DNA from: Diphasiastrum complanatum
Lineage: Eukaryota; Streptophyta; Lycopodiopsida; Lycopodiales; Lycopodiaceae
Assembly: GCA_029204225.1 (NCBI GenBank)
Contig: CM055095.1
Coordinates: forward strand, 25,216,503-25,280,502
Length of the DNA: 64,000 bases
Reading direction: 5' to 3'
In this document: positions 37,857 through 50,300 of the stretch, in pieces
Numbering within the stretch: position 1 is the stretch's first letter
Layout of the letters: every line of letters starts with the position of its first letter
Notes under the pieces: model-generated
Database searches by the model: none
Told to the model about the DNA's origin: nothing
What the model saw: the letters and a program-made list of their open reading frames with translations, nothing else
Program-made: the position numbers and the translations under genes

Positions 37857-38259
37857 GGGCTACGACTGGCACAGCGCAGCTAAGATAGAGGGGCAGAGGG
37901 AAATGGGGTGGCAGACGCGGCCCGTGATGCAGCAGTGAATGCGGGGCTGGAAAGAGAGGACTCAAATTCAGCGCGTTGAGATCTCCAGGGACACGTGGCA
38001 GGATCTCAACGATCCGGAGAAATCCCCGGCGGCGGCCTTAAGCGCTGTCAATGTCACTAAGGTACAAGAGGGGTGGCAGCCAAGGACATCGCAGAGGAGC
38101 AAAGGGGGGCAAGCCCTAGAGGCACCAGGGAGACTCGACATCGGCCAATCACGTAGGAGTCGGACACGTGGAGGTCATAGTATGGCCAGCGATTTTAGGG
38201 CGGGAGCACCGAATGGCGGGGCTTTGAATTGGCATTAATAAGGACGCGACGTGATTCCT

Positions 38260-39640
38260 GGGTTTCCTTCAGGTCACTTGCCCCTCATTATAGCCGCTCT
38301 CATCCACACATGACCTCATTATAGCACCTTGACTTGCTCACATGACCCCACCCCCATGTCCAACTCATGCCTTGCTCCACAATCCATGCACATATGACCC
38401 ATTCCCAAATTACAAACCTCAGCCCTCCTCTTTTAAGTGACGCGGCACCAAACTACCCCTTTGTTGTTGTGCCTGCGAAGAGTGTTTGTCGTTCACCAAC
38501 TTGTTTTAGAGTACCCACCAATTTTTCTCTGGACTTGAATGGTGGTGAGTCCATGACTACCATGGCATCCACAATTGCTTATATGCTCATTTGATCTTTG
38601 TGGTCGGGTGGAGCTAAAAGGAGTTGTGTGCCCGAGGGAAATGTGTGTTACCAATGAGTTTGAGAATTGTAGGAGGCTCTAACAATAATCTCCAAAAACT
38701 GTTTGGCTCAATCCTTTTATTTTCATGTTAGTGAGAGTTGGACTTGGCTAGCTTCACCCTTTGTGTTGAGACTTGAAGCTCAACCTTGGAAACAACCAAG
38801 TTAATTTTGCTCTCATGTCTTCTTTCATGGTTTTGTTTGTGCTTAGACGCAACCCAAGAAACATCTCAATTTTGGGCATTGCCTTGAAAAAGGCAATACT
38901 ATGTGTTTAAGTTGGTCAATGAAGTTTATGCAAAAAGTTAACATTAAAGTCAATGTCTTAAATTGTAAGGGTATGTGCACACAAGAAGCTTTGCCACATT
39001 TCTAAGGACTTTATTGCAAAAACTCGCTCCTCCAAATGCAACCTCTATATGCAAATCATAAATAGCAAAAAATTCATCTCCCTCTCTTTTTCTTGCATAC
39101 ATTCCCACGCTTTAGATGCACCTTCATAAGCAAGTCATAAGTAGCAAAAAAAGAGTCCCTCTCTTTTTCTTGCATGCATCCCTAGGCTCTCAACTTGCAT
39201 GACACACCACCATCATTGCCAACAACAATAATCAAACAAGGATTATCTATTTGCATTCACAATATCATTTCATGTATGCTTTTTATTGTTGATTGCAATT
39301 TTTCTACATTGATAAAAGACAAGATTCTTGTTTCATCTTGAGTAACGATGATGGACGTGTATTTTCTCATAGTAAATCTCAGTGTTCTTCCATCAGTTGG
39401 ATAGTTTCGCCAATATCTCTGCATTTGATCTCGAGCTCATGTCTTTTACGTACCTACATAAATTTAATGCAAAGTATGTTACATTTTGTGTATAGATTAT
39501 AAGAGCAATTTTTGAAAGAAATTATTCAAAAGAATAGAATGTTTACAGTTACTTACGAGTTTACCATTTAAAATGAATCTGAAGCTGAAAAGTATATCAT
39601 CTTGTAGGAGCAACAGGAACACCTCAACACATGTCAAAAG
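38260..39640. other. No gene; short tandem duplication
   Basis: Nothing coding is recognised. A diverged tandem duplication of about 80 bp lies at about 39040-39180: GCAAATCATAAATAGCAAAA...CCCTCTCTTTTTCTTGCATACATTCCC recurs as GCAAGTCATAAGTAGCAAAA...CCCTCTCTTTTTCTTGCATGCATCCC. Confidence 0.4.
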
Positions 39641-39649
39641 TGCATGTAT

Positions 39650-40260
39650 ATTATTTCAATCTTTCGCTTAGAATGTCCAGTGGCTTCCAAGTCTTAATCG
39701 AGTGGCACCCATTTACTCCTGTTATTTTTCCATCTTTGATAATGGAAGCATAAGCTCAATATTTGCTTTTCTATTTGATAGTGAAAGCACATGGAAGACA
39801 TTTTAATTCTGCATTCTATTTTTCCATCTGATTTTTTGTCCCAGCCTTCATCCCTAAGTTCAGATAATAAACTACCTGATAAATTTTTGCATACAAACAT
39901 TGTCGGAGTTTTGTGTTCATTGACACTTAAAAAGAAATCCACAAATATATTCAAAGAAATAAACCAACTTACTCGGACTGTTTTTGAATCTGTGCTTATC
40001 TTTAGTGAATTTTTTATATCATTATATAGTTTGCAACAAAATGATTCTTATACTGCAGCATCTGGAGCAATACATTCATCACTTTCAAAACTAGGTAATG
40101 GAATTGGGACTATTTGTCCAAAACTAGGTAATGTACATTGATTCATAAAAGAAGATTCCACAATCAACAAGATCTTTTGCAGTTCTACCTCTATATTACA
40201 GATGTCCAATATCAGTGTGTACTACATCTAACACACCTGCAAGAGATCCACTTAGCTCCC
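39650..40260 (-). pseudogene. Pseudogene copy B of the unrecognised gene family
   Basis: Minus strand, colinear with the second half of copy A (17234-18334): LAGVLDVVHTDIGHL, then SDECIAPDAAV, an open stretch with LNIFVDFFLSVNEHKT and SELRDEGWDKK, then CFHYQIEKQILSLCFHYQRW and KWVPLD followed by a stop. Additional stops follow IGHL and DAAV. Copy A has HSDIGIL, SSDAAISESF, DDGWDKK, YHIEKQMLTLLLYYRRW and WKPLD at the matching places. The pairing of frames over about 180 residues shows real shared ancestry. Function unknown. Confidence 0.45.
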
Positions 40261-41060
40261 ATTCATTTATATTGGATGGATATAAATCCGCAAGAGAAAA
40301 ATGATTAGATTTGCAAGTTTAGTAATAGATGATAAGGAATGACACAAAAATCAAAATATATGAATCTGAAAATATGTGTAGGCAAAAATTTGAAACACTA
40401 AACTATTTGGCGCCACGAGTTATCTCTAGTTAACCCTGTAAACCATGATTTGACAATGTTTGTATATTAATGTTACATCGAATTTCTCAATTCAACCATC
40501 TGTCATATTCATTTTCAACATTTTTGGGCCTCTTCGGGCAGTGATGAGCTGGAAGGGCAAGCCTCAACATCCAATAGCATTTCCACATGCTGCCCGACGA
40601 AACATTTTTATATTTAAAAAGTTTTTATTTTATTTATATCTGAGAAAAGCTACCTAACGTAGAAGCCTAATATCAAGGTTTCTATTGGTCCACATGGCTA
40701 CGAAAATGAGAAAAAAAATAAAAAGGAATCTTTTTCAAAGGCCCTCGTCGAGCTCTAAGTTTCTCTAATGATAGTTTCATTTGCTTCACTCCTTCAAAAG
40801 TTGTGGACATTGATCCTTCGAGTATTTTGAATTTGGATCTATTGGTGATTTGGCTAGTTTGCAATTGGCCATACTGTGTTTGAGTAGCAAATTATGAATA
40901 TATTTTTGTTGATGGATATAAATTAATCTTTGAGTACGATCTTTGAAAATTTGAATACCAAGGCAGGGCTTCCCCTAAATCTCTAATGTTGGGGATCTAT
41001 GATTCATTGACAATTTTATGGGAAAGACTTCCACAGAAGAGGGTATGGACGACATGTTCA
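40261..41060. other. Nothing recognised
   Basis: AT-rich sequence without a supportable gene or element boundary. Confidence 0.4.
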
Positions 41061-41069
41061 AAACCATCT

Positions 41070-42060
41070 GTCAAAAATATTTGAATTTTTGGTTGTAACG
41101 CATTTGCACAAATTCCAGTAGATCTTAGAAGAAAGCTAGATGCAACTAGCACAAAGTCAATTTTGGTTGGTTATTCTTCTAATCATAAAGCCTATAAGAT
41201 TTATGATACATTGACCAAAAAGATTACTACAATTAGAGATGTTTCTTTCTCGAAGATCAATTTTATGATCAAAAGGGAAAAGGAAAAGTTACAGATGTCG
41301 AATCAATACATGATATCACATCAAGTTCAAATCTGAACTCTTCGATAGCTGCTAATCTAGAAAAAGAAGAGTCGAATCAACCACAGCAGCAACCAAAGCA
41401 ACCAACTTCTCAAAAATCAATTCGACAAAGATTTTCTCCAGACAGATTAACTGATGATGCCTCATGTTATTTTGTTGAGGAACAAGTCAAATATTTAAAA
41501 GCAATTTCGAGTCCAAAAAATGCAAATTAGTGAAAATCAACAGTGGACAAAGAGTATTAATGTCTTATTAACTGTTACAAAACTACTAATAGGTAAGAAT
41601 GTAGTTTAAATCATCGAATCAAAGACAAAGCTGATGCATCAATAGATCGATGGAAGACAAGATTGGTTACAAAAGGATTTTTTCAAATCTTGAATATCAA
41701 CTTTTTAGAGACTTTTAATCCCATGGTAAAACCTATGTCAATCAGACTTTTACTCTCATTTGCGATAATTCACCAGATGGATGTAATGGTGTTATCAAGG
41801 AAGACATTTATATGTCTTAGTCCAAAGGCTATGAGTTGGGAGAAAGAGTCCATCAAGTATGCAAACTTCATTAAGCTCTTTATGGATTAAAACAATCATC
41901 TCGTGCATGGTTCCATCGAATTAATTGATTCTTTATGGTAAAAGGATTTGTACTAAGTTCAAATTGTAATGTATACTACAAATCAGTTGGTTCATCTTTT
42001 GTTATCATTACATTATATGTTGATGACACAGTACTTTTTAAAATGACGTTCGAATGCTGA
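41070..42060 (+). pseudogene. Highly degenerate Ty1-copia integrase end and RT
   Basis: Legible islands in shifting plus-strand frames: a KSILVGYSSNHKAYKIYD motif (post-integrase), then LVTKGFFQILNINFLETFNP with MVKPMSIRLLLSFA and HQMDV (RT start, 41663 onward). Next are traces of the LCKL.KALYGLKQS.RAWF region near 41850-41920, and LYVDDTVLF near 42015-42040, where the YVDD active site is kept. Many indels and stops. No LTRs were seen. Confidence 0.75.
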
Positions 42061-42069
42061 AGGATGTCA

Positions 42070-43161
42070 AAAAGATGTTGTCGAGTAAATGATCTGAATT
42101 TCCAACAAGTGTACTTTCAGTTAGGGATTCCTTAATTGCTGAATTAATGATGCATGCCGATAATTTACAAAAGTTATGGTTCTTGGCTATGATTTTGGTC
42201 AAAATTTGCTTGTTTTGGCTACAAAAGAGTAGTAAGAATCATAGTCCAGCAAGATCGGGTCAGTTTATGGCTATAACTAAGCAATTTGAGTTGCATGTGA
42301 GGTATGTGGATGCATGAGGTAGAAATCAGCTAAATCATGTAATGGAAAAACCCGAAATATTGCTAAAATTCAAGATTTTTGGAAGTTCTTTCATAGATTT
42401 GGTTATTGCTATAAATCACCTTGTAGACCTTGCATGAGGGTAAACCAACATCTTTTGAAGCTGTCGATTAGAGCAAAGATTTCAGAGATTAGAAGATGTA
42501 AGAGGCCCAAAACGGGATGAAAATTGTCTTTTTTCATGCTTTTTGGGAGATTTCATTGCTGTCATTATAGACGTCTTAACTTCTTGCTTCAAAAGACACC
42601 TTGTGGGCTCATCAAATAATATAAATAAAGGCATTGTTTAAGATGGATTTAACAATAAGCAATCCAATATTGAATGACTTGGGTACCACTTGAGATATGG
42701 ATCAAACATCAATAAAACAGGTATAATTCTAAACAAGACTTTATGCATGGAATCTAGTTCTACCCTACAATTTTATTTTGTATTTTGATCTCTAGATCTT
42801 CTACTTTGATGGTATATCTTTAGTACTAAAACTTCATGCAGTCTTCTTGCCAGATTCAATTAGTATTTCTAACAAAGATTTTCATGTTGCATGGATGACA
42901 TTATCTTGGTAGTTAGCAAACCACCATCTAATATTGATCATTTGTTTTGCCTCTGCACAATGCAAGCACCACATGTGCCACACGTACTCCACAGAGCAAA
43001 GCAGAGGAGCAAAGCAGTTTTGTTTTTTGATCCACAAAACACCAACTTTTCAAAGGTGCTGCTGGGTTTATTCCTTGTTCATCTTTTTGAAAGAAAAACC
43101 TCCTTCACTTCATGCAACTAGTCTCCTTCTGGGTATGAGGGATGAAGACAGAGAAACAAGT
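42070..43161. other. Intergenic region downstream of the PANK gene
   Basis: No gene recognised between the copia remnant and the stop codon of the minus-strand PANK gene; its 3' UTR must occupy the right end of this stretch. Confidence 0.4.
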
Positions 43162-43284
43162 TTACACTGAAGTAGCCGAGACTGAACTTTTAGGCTGAGT
43201 CCCAGGCTCGTAGCGGCAAACACAGTCATATATTGATCCTCCAATAAGCTTTTCTGCTAGCCGTTGATTCTTGATCATTGCAAG
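43162..43284 (-). CDS. PANK2: PANK2 terminal exon
   Basis: 41 codons including TAA. Encodes [20 protein letters not shown] and CVCRYEP, the conserved end of the DUF89 domain, then a short variable Ser-rich tail. Acceptor TTGCAG at 43285-43290. Confidence 0.88.
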   Translation of the reverse strand, partial: LAMIKNQRLAEKLIGGSIYDCVCRYEPGTQPKSSVSATSV

Positions 43285-46200
43285 CTGCAACATTTGAACC
43301 TTAATCAGCATCTTCTACCACTTAAGTGTAATAGAGACACAAGAGACTAGAAAAGCAGATCATCTGATACATGGAAATTGGAAAACTTTACCTTAAGTGC
43401 ATCACATTTGAAACGAGCATTATAGTTCGTGTGAAGAGCCCGACCCATACCTTCCAAGACAATCTGCAAACATGATAAAAACAAGACTTATGAACCCTAC
43501 AGGTTGGTTACAGTGCCACTTAATTGATATCATTTCTCTTACCTTCATAAATCGATTGCTTACTTGAGATCTGGTCTCTAAATCTAGACAGACATATTTG
43601 ACAGTATTTTGCAAGAAAGGAGCAATCCAGCTCCAGCTTGTAAACTCGCTAACAAATACATACACTTTCCATAGAATTGTTTGCTAAGTATCTTCTAAGC
43701 ATTAATGAGGGTGTTTTGGAATTGGAAACGAAGCAAGTACCTCAAAAACAAGATGCTGCTCAAGGTAAGAAAATTAGCTGTGGTAATATTTTTTAAAGAT
43801 ATGGCAGCATCATGAAAAGAAAAGCAAGACTACCAGGAAATAACAAGTTGCACAATACTAAGCACTGTAGCAACCAGACGTTTCAAATGTCCACACATTT
43901 GGAATGTGTTTCAAACTTTTGGAAAAGTAAACCAAATGTTTCAAAACTTTTTAATTTTAGGGCATGTAAAATATTGAAATTTTTTGCTATACTGTAGGAC
44001 AAAATTCCCACTAGCTGTTATAGAATTAAAAAAGACCACATTAGGGAGCAGAAGACCCCGCACCATAGAATCAATGAACCGTTAACGGTTCACCACGGTT
44101 CTGAGAACCATACAGTGAACCGTACGGTTCTTTAAAAATTTTGCCCAGAACCGTGGTGAACCGCACTGAATAATTAATTAATTTGTTTTTTGTCCCAGCC
44201 CCCAAAAACAGCCCAAAAAAATGCTAAAAAAATGCTTTTCAGAAAAAGCAGATTCTCCCTACTTAGATTATTTACTTCAAATGATTTAATTTCCCAAATT
44301 GATAAGAGAGAGGGAGACAGAGAGAGAGAGTGACAATAACTAGCTTTGAGGGGTTATGGGGGAAAATTTAGGAAAATTAATTAATTAATCAATTAATTAT
44401 TTTTTTACATGAACCGTACCACGGTTCAAGGAACCGTGGTACGGTTCCTTCCCAGAACCCAGAGTTCTGGGAACCGTGGGTTCTATGCCCCGCACAACCA
44501 TACGATATTGTTACAATCAGGGAAAAAATAAGCTACAAATAAGTGAAGATGGGTAATTTTTTTTCCTTCCTAAAAAGCAAATGCTAATACAAGAGTTTCA
44601 AGTGTGTTGTGACGGGTTTCAAACAAGTTTGGTTCCGCAATTGAATGAATCTGGTCCTACCAAGAATGTTAACGCCCTTGCAATAAGACACTGCAGATCG
44701 ATGGGATTAGGCTAACAATTTAAAATTAACATTTTCTTCTGATTCATGGCTTGCTTTTAGGTTGTGCTAAAACAAGTCATCACATGAACTCAATGTAGTG
44801 TACAAATCTAGAAAAATAATAATTGTGTAGCAATTACCAAGTCTGCATCTTTAGCTACTATAGCAAGCTCCGAGCTGACTTGGCAAAAATCTATGCAAGG
44901 ACTTCCACTGCCATTTCCAACAACCATCAACTTTGGAATGGAGGCTTTCACAGAATTTGCATGCTTTCCAATAGTATCTGGCTCACCAATCCTGTCATCA
45001 TCCAAACAGCCTCCAGCTTTTGCTGCCTGCCCTAAAATATCGCAAAACTGAGAAGGGTGACAAGGAAGATTTCAGAATGGGCATGTTCCTTATAGCAAAT
45101 AACAGAGACCATACAAGAAATATTAGTCTGAATAGCACTTAACGAAAAAAACCACAACCTAACAGCATAACAAAAAAGGAAATAACTAAAGATAATCGTT
45201 CTCCAACAATGATCACAATATAAGTGACAATAAGCTACCTTACAAGCCCTTGTACAGATGAACTTAGCCACAACAAGCTTTACTACACAACCCCTATTCA
45301 TAGAAGCTAGCAAAACATCCTGAAGTAAAGCACAGTTACCTGTCCTTAACTGTTCACTACTTTTGAGAAAGAAATTAGTCAGTCCTCCAAGGCTGAATGA
45401 TTGTTAAATTGTATTACATTTGCATAGAGCAAAGAGTTAATGTAATTGTTACACTTTAGCTTCTTTTTTGAAGTGAACTATATTTTAGCAGCTTCAGCTT
45501 CAAACAGCAAATACTTAAAAAGCAAGCTCTGGAAGTTGTACAGAAAATATTGCAGAGTCGACTAAAAAGTCACCTTAGCAACCTCTTCCAGGAGATTAAG
45601 CAGTTCCATCGCAGTGATATCGTTTATTGCCGGAAAGGTATTTGCAACCAGTACAACCTGGAAAAAGCATAGGAAGATGTAACAGCTACTCTATGGACAC
45701 TCACAGTGCACTGATTCAGAAAATCATAAAGAAACAATCTTGGGCCAATGAGGAGCTGCTCAGCGAGAGAACATACCTCAGTACCACGTCTTAAAAGTTC
45801 ACGAGCTAAGGGGAGCATCCCTAGGACAATGTCAGCACCAGAATTATCCACAAACAATAGAGCTCGAAAGTGGGGCTGATTCCAACTTTTCTTGAAATTA
45901 TCGAAATCATCCACCTGTGTGAGGTTCAAGATCCAAGGACTAAAATATGAGAATAGAAACAAGAAAGAAACAATTTTTTGAGCTTCAGACTTGAGCCTGA
46001 AAAATGTAAGGAGAGCCTAACAACTCATGCAAGGGTGAACTTGACTGAAAAAAATAATAGCTGAATAGACTTCCTACCCTCCAGGGACGCTGCATTTTAC
46101 TGCGACTCATTCGATAAATTTCAAGGATGGTGCCACTCTTGTAAAGCTCCACACAAGCTCGAGATCCCCAATCAAATATATTCCCTGCAAGTACACCTTC

Positions 46201-47304
46201 TATTATCGCCAGGAGTCTTGCCTCCTGCAAAAGGCAGTGGTGGCAGTGTAAGGTAGACATACAGGAATTATTGCCATCGGTTCAAGAGGGCATTAGGACC
46301 CCCCAGTTGTATATCCCAAAATATGACAAGTATAATTGGTGATTAATATGTGCTGCTTCACAAGTTTTTATGTCCATTTTGAAGGATCTTTCCATAAAAC
46401 AACCCTTAAGCAAATAAAACTTATATGATTGCTGATTCCAGCCAGAGTTGCAGCGGATCGCGATCCGCTGCAAAAACGTTCCGGATCGCACAATCCAGAA
46501 CGTCAGTGATCCGCGACCCGAATCGCGAAGTTATTATTATTATTATGACTAATGGCCAATTTTTTTTTTGATAGTTTAATACTAACTAAACTTGGATGGT
46601 GGACATGATGGAATGATTACAATCCAAGATTGGAGTTGAAACAACTATAAAGTCTGTTACAAATGGCATATGAAAGAAGATTAGAGATTCCCGACACAGA
46701 GAACTCACACACACACACGACCGTTCGAAGGGATGCTTATGCTTATGCTTCTGAGTTGGGTGCTTATGCTTGATAATTGTTGTCGGTTTGCTGCCATTTG
46801 ATATACGGTTCCATGTGATTTCATTTCACATAATACAAAAATAGAGATGGTCAATAAAGAATCACTTAATGGCCCAAAATTGGATCGCACTCCTTGGAAC
46901 TCCAAGCAAACTAGATAAGTGAATTGCTCTTGAAAACACCTTAAATCTGATACCCATATTGGCACCCAAAAACAAAATAAAATTGCGTTCCGGGAAATCC
47001 TAATTGGATTTCCCGGATCAGGTTCCAGAACAGAACCTGCAACTCTGATTCCATCATAGAAATATAAGTGACGAATATTCTGATACAGCAGCCTCAACAG
47101 CACGATAGCCAAGATTCAGCACCACTCTGTCTACACAACCAGTCCTCTGATTTCAGTCAAATGTTTTTTTTAAGGTTTCTTGGTTTTTAATGCTTTCTAA
47201 TTGTCTTTTACTTGTTTTTTAATGGTTTTAAGCTAAAAAATAATTATAAATTGAGTTCAGAATGCTCGTCCCATAATGCAGATGTAGTGCATATATGGTG
47301 CGTG

Positions 47305-47369
<65 letters not shown>

Positions 47370-50300
47370 CAAAATTAGAATTATTATTAACGTCTTTTGG
47401 TACCCAAAGGTACATAAGACAAAAGAGAGTACAAACGTGAGGAGCATTGTCCGCATACGGACTTATCTACTAAAGAACAGAAAAGAGAAGAAGTATCAAA
47501 GCTTGACCACCAGCTTGTGAGGGTACAATGCAAGAGCTTGACCACGTGCTCTGCGGAGGAGACTAGCTACGAGCGAGCTGAAAGTAATGAGTGATGGTAG
47601 TGGTGGAGCGTGATGTAGGCTGGCGAGAAGCACGTGAAGACCTGGCAGTATTGGATCTAGCAGAAGCATATGAGACTCTCTGTGTCTTCGATCTTCGAAC
47701 TTCAAAATCCTCAACTGAAATATCCTCTCTATCTCACTTCTGGAAGAACTGGGTAATATGAGACTGATTGAGATCCATATCTAGGAGCGTAGGTAGAAGT
47801 GAAGCTCGTAGAGTATACATCTCCTTCAATAGAAGACCTACACATCTGGGGTCTGGATACTCAAGGAAGGATCTCAGCATGAGAGGAGTATCTCTGTATA
47901 AACAATGGTATCACCCTCTGATCTCATAATATATTGGACAACGAAAGATGAAATGAAACTCATCCTCTACCTCCTGAAGAGAGCAAAACTGACATATCCT
48001 CTGCAATCTGGAAGTGTCCGTGTATTTACCCGTCTCGATAGCAAGCTGGTGAGAAGAGACTCGAAGCTCTCCTATACGGTATCTCAGACCAAAAGATAGC
48101 GGCTGTGTAAGATATGCTGGAAGGATAGGAATGCCCGTAGCATCCAGCTGTAATAGATGTGTGCCGTAGAAATGTATCTTGACCCTATCTGGATCAAGAT
48201 GTGACCATATAGTGCATATGTAGCTCCGATGAATATGTTGTCTGATATAAGCGTGGGTCCCGCTCGGAAGAATTGGATGGGCTAGATCATCAATATGGAT
48301 ATCAATGCTTGACAAACTCCTTGAACATTGGACGTCCCATACCGTCCTTTGCTCCTGGGGAGTTCAAGCATCGATAAGCCCAGACATATACGCCATGACC
48401 CGTCTGTTGGTTTAGGTTCCTAAGTAAGTCAATTTGTTCTTGCCATATGTTACTTTTGGAACCAGCAGTAAACATATCAAACAAAAACAAAAGCACATAT
48501 ACTTACAACGAACCCCCACATACTAAGCTGCCATGATCAAAGGTCCTGGAGGCACATCGGGCTCACCTCAAAGTGAATGGATTTCTACCATCGCGCTGGA
48601 ACTCGCACACATGAGTCCCCCAAGCGATGTAGAGTTTCCGTACTATGTGCCAACATATCCCAAGTACCACATCAAAACATGCCAAACACATTATCTTTAT
48701 ATCCAACTTCTTAACCTAACTTCGAATGGTTAATGGCATATCCACAACCCTGAAACCTCCCCCAACTGTACCCTTTCCATCAGCCCTCACAACTGTGTAC
48801 TAGTACAAGGATGGTTGCATGCTCACAGTCAACCTTTCAATCAAAGTCAAGTACGTTATGAGAGGACCTATTGTCAAGCAGAACACACATTCATTCCACA
48901 CAACTATCCAGTCATAACAATCAAGAAGTACCTGGAAATTGTGTGTTGCATCGTTTTAAACAGTTGTGGCAAAAGAAATAACATCAACCTTACCTGATCA
49001 TCGACACTTTCACAAGATGAAGAGTACTTCCCTAGAGTTCATCCTGCTCCAGCTCTTCAATAGCCATAGGTGCTCGTGCCTACTTCACTAGCAAATTGCA
49101 TGAAGTCCGCATTGGATTCGATGGACATTGCTTCCACATGCATCCTACCAAGTAACCAAAGAAAACTTTCTCATTTGGAACACTCTTGGTCTTGCGGCAT
49201 TAGCAACAAAGATCGATGGCCCCTTCTGAACATCGGATTGCCCATACAATTGTTGTCCCTAGAAGCAACAGCTACTTGTCGCATTGAAGGACGCTGACCT
49301 CTTTGGACATTAGACCGCCCATACAATCCTTTGTCCTCAAAAGCCCCTACTCCTCCTTTTAGGTCATTTGAAACTTGCCTTTGCACAGATTGACTTTTAA
49401 TCCTTTTGAGCCTCTGGTTACCCCAAGACCCAAAATAAACCAACTAAACCTTATTACCGTGTTTCAGACACAGAGCTATCTGAACTGCTCCTTGGAGGGT
49501 ACAAGTCTGCTTCTTTACAATGAAAGGTTTTGAGACTTCCATGCAAAGCCCTCCACAAAATGAAACACTTGAACAATCATACCGCTTCCGGTTCCTGTGA
49601 GGATCTTGACGTCTTCAACTGTTCAAGGATTTGTTGAAATATGGCCTCCATAGCATCCATCTTAGCTGCCACTTCTTCAATTCTCAGTATCTCGGTGCCA
49701 GAACCCTCCAACGGATCCATGTTTACAGCGTTGCAAACCTGTCCACCTGCTTAGAGGTCGAAATTTTCAGCAAAAAAGGGTTTCCAATTCGGTTCCGCAA
49801 CTGTAAACTGATTTCAATCCGCAGCAGCAACCTGATTCTGATCCCACTTCCGAATTCTGAAATCTGATCCTGATTCTGAGTTCTGAAATCTGATCCCGAT
49901 TTTCAAATCGAAATCTGATCCGACATCTAATCCTGATTCTGAGTTCTGAAATCTGATCCCGATTCTGAAAATCGAAATTTGATCCGAAATCTGAAATCTG
50001 ATCCTGCTTCATAAGCGAAATCTGATTTTGAGTCGTAGCTGGCCTGAAATCGGAATCTGCTCCACGAAGCTGAAATCTGATTCTGATTTTCACAACCCTC
50101 TTCTGAACGTAAACCTAGGCTCTGATACTAAATGTCAGCAGACTCCAAATCTGAAACTTCACTTAAAACCTAGCTTATCCTGTGCGCAGCAATCAGCAAT
50201 GTTGATCCCTGTCGATTTCCCTGCATGTACAAACATCAGAGCACATGAAACATGGTGGAGCTGGCTGCCTTGTCTCCTCCCAACCTTTGCTGCATAGATT

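Larger units (their letters stand above)
37361..38240 (-). promoter_or_regulatory. Upstream region of the KCS gene with ACGT-core elements
   Basis: Directly 5' of the KCS start. On the coding strand, a (GA)n run (37547-37577) and G-rich stretch lie 185-215 bp upstream, probably in the 5' leader or core promoter. A weak TATA-like TTTAAGG is at 37617-37623. Further up are several ACGT-core motifs: CCACGTAG (about 37713), CACGTG (37782-37787), CACGTGGC (37992-37999, a classic ABRE) and CACGTGG (38165-38171). Such boxes bind bZIP/bHLH factors in plants; here the role is inferred. The region is clearly GC-richer than the rest of the window. Confidence 0.5.

Noticed and set aside
46078..46260. The 91-residue frame including the exon and flanking sequence as a small gene
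   Set aside because: Its middle 49 codons are a PANK2 exon; the flanks ([10 protein letters not shown] etc.) are intron read-through.
49767..50093. 108-residue minus-strand frame with repeated [11 protein letters not shown] words
   Set aside because: It is a by-product of a minisatellite whose unit happens to lack stops.
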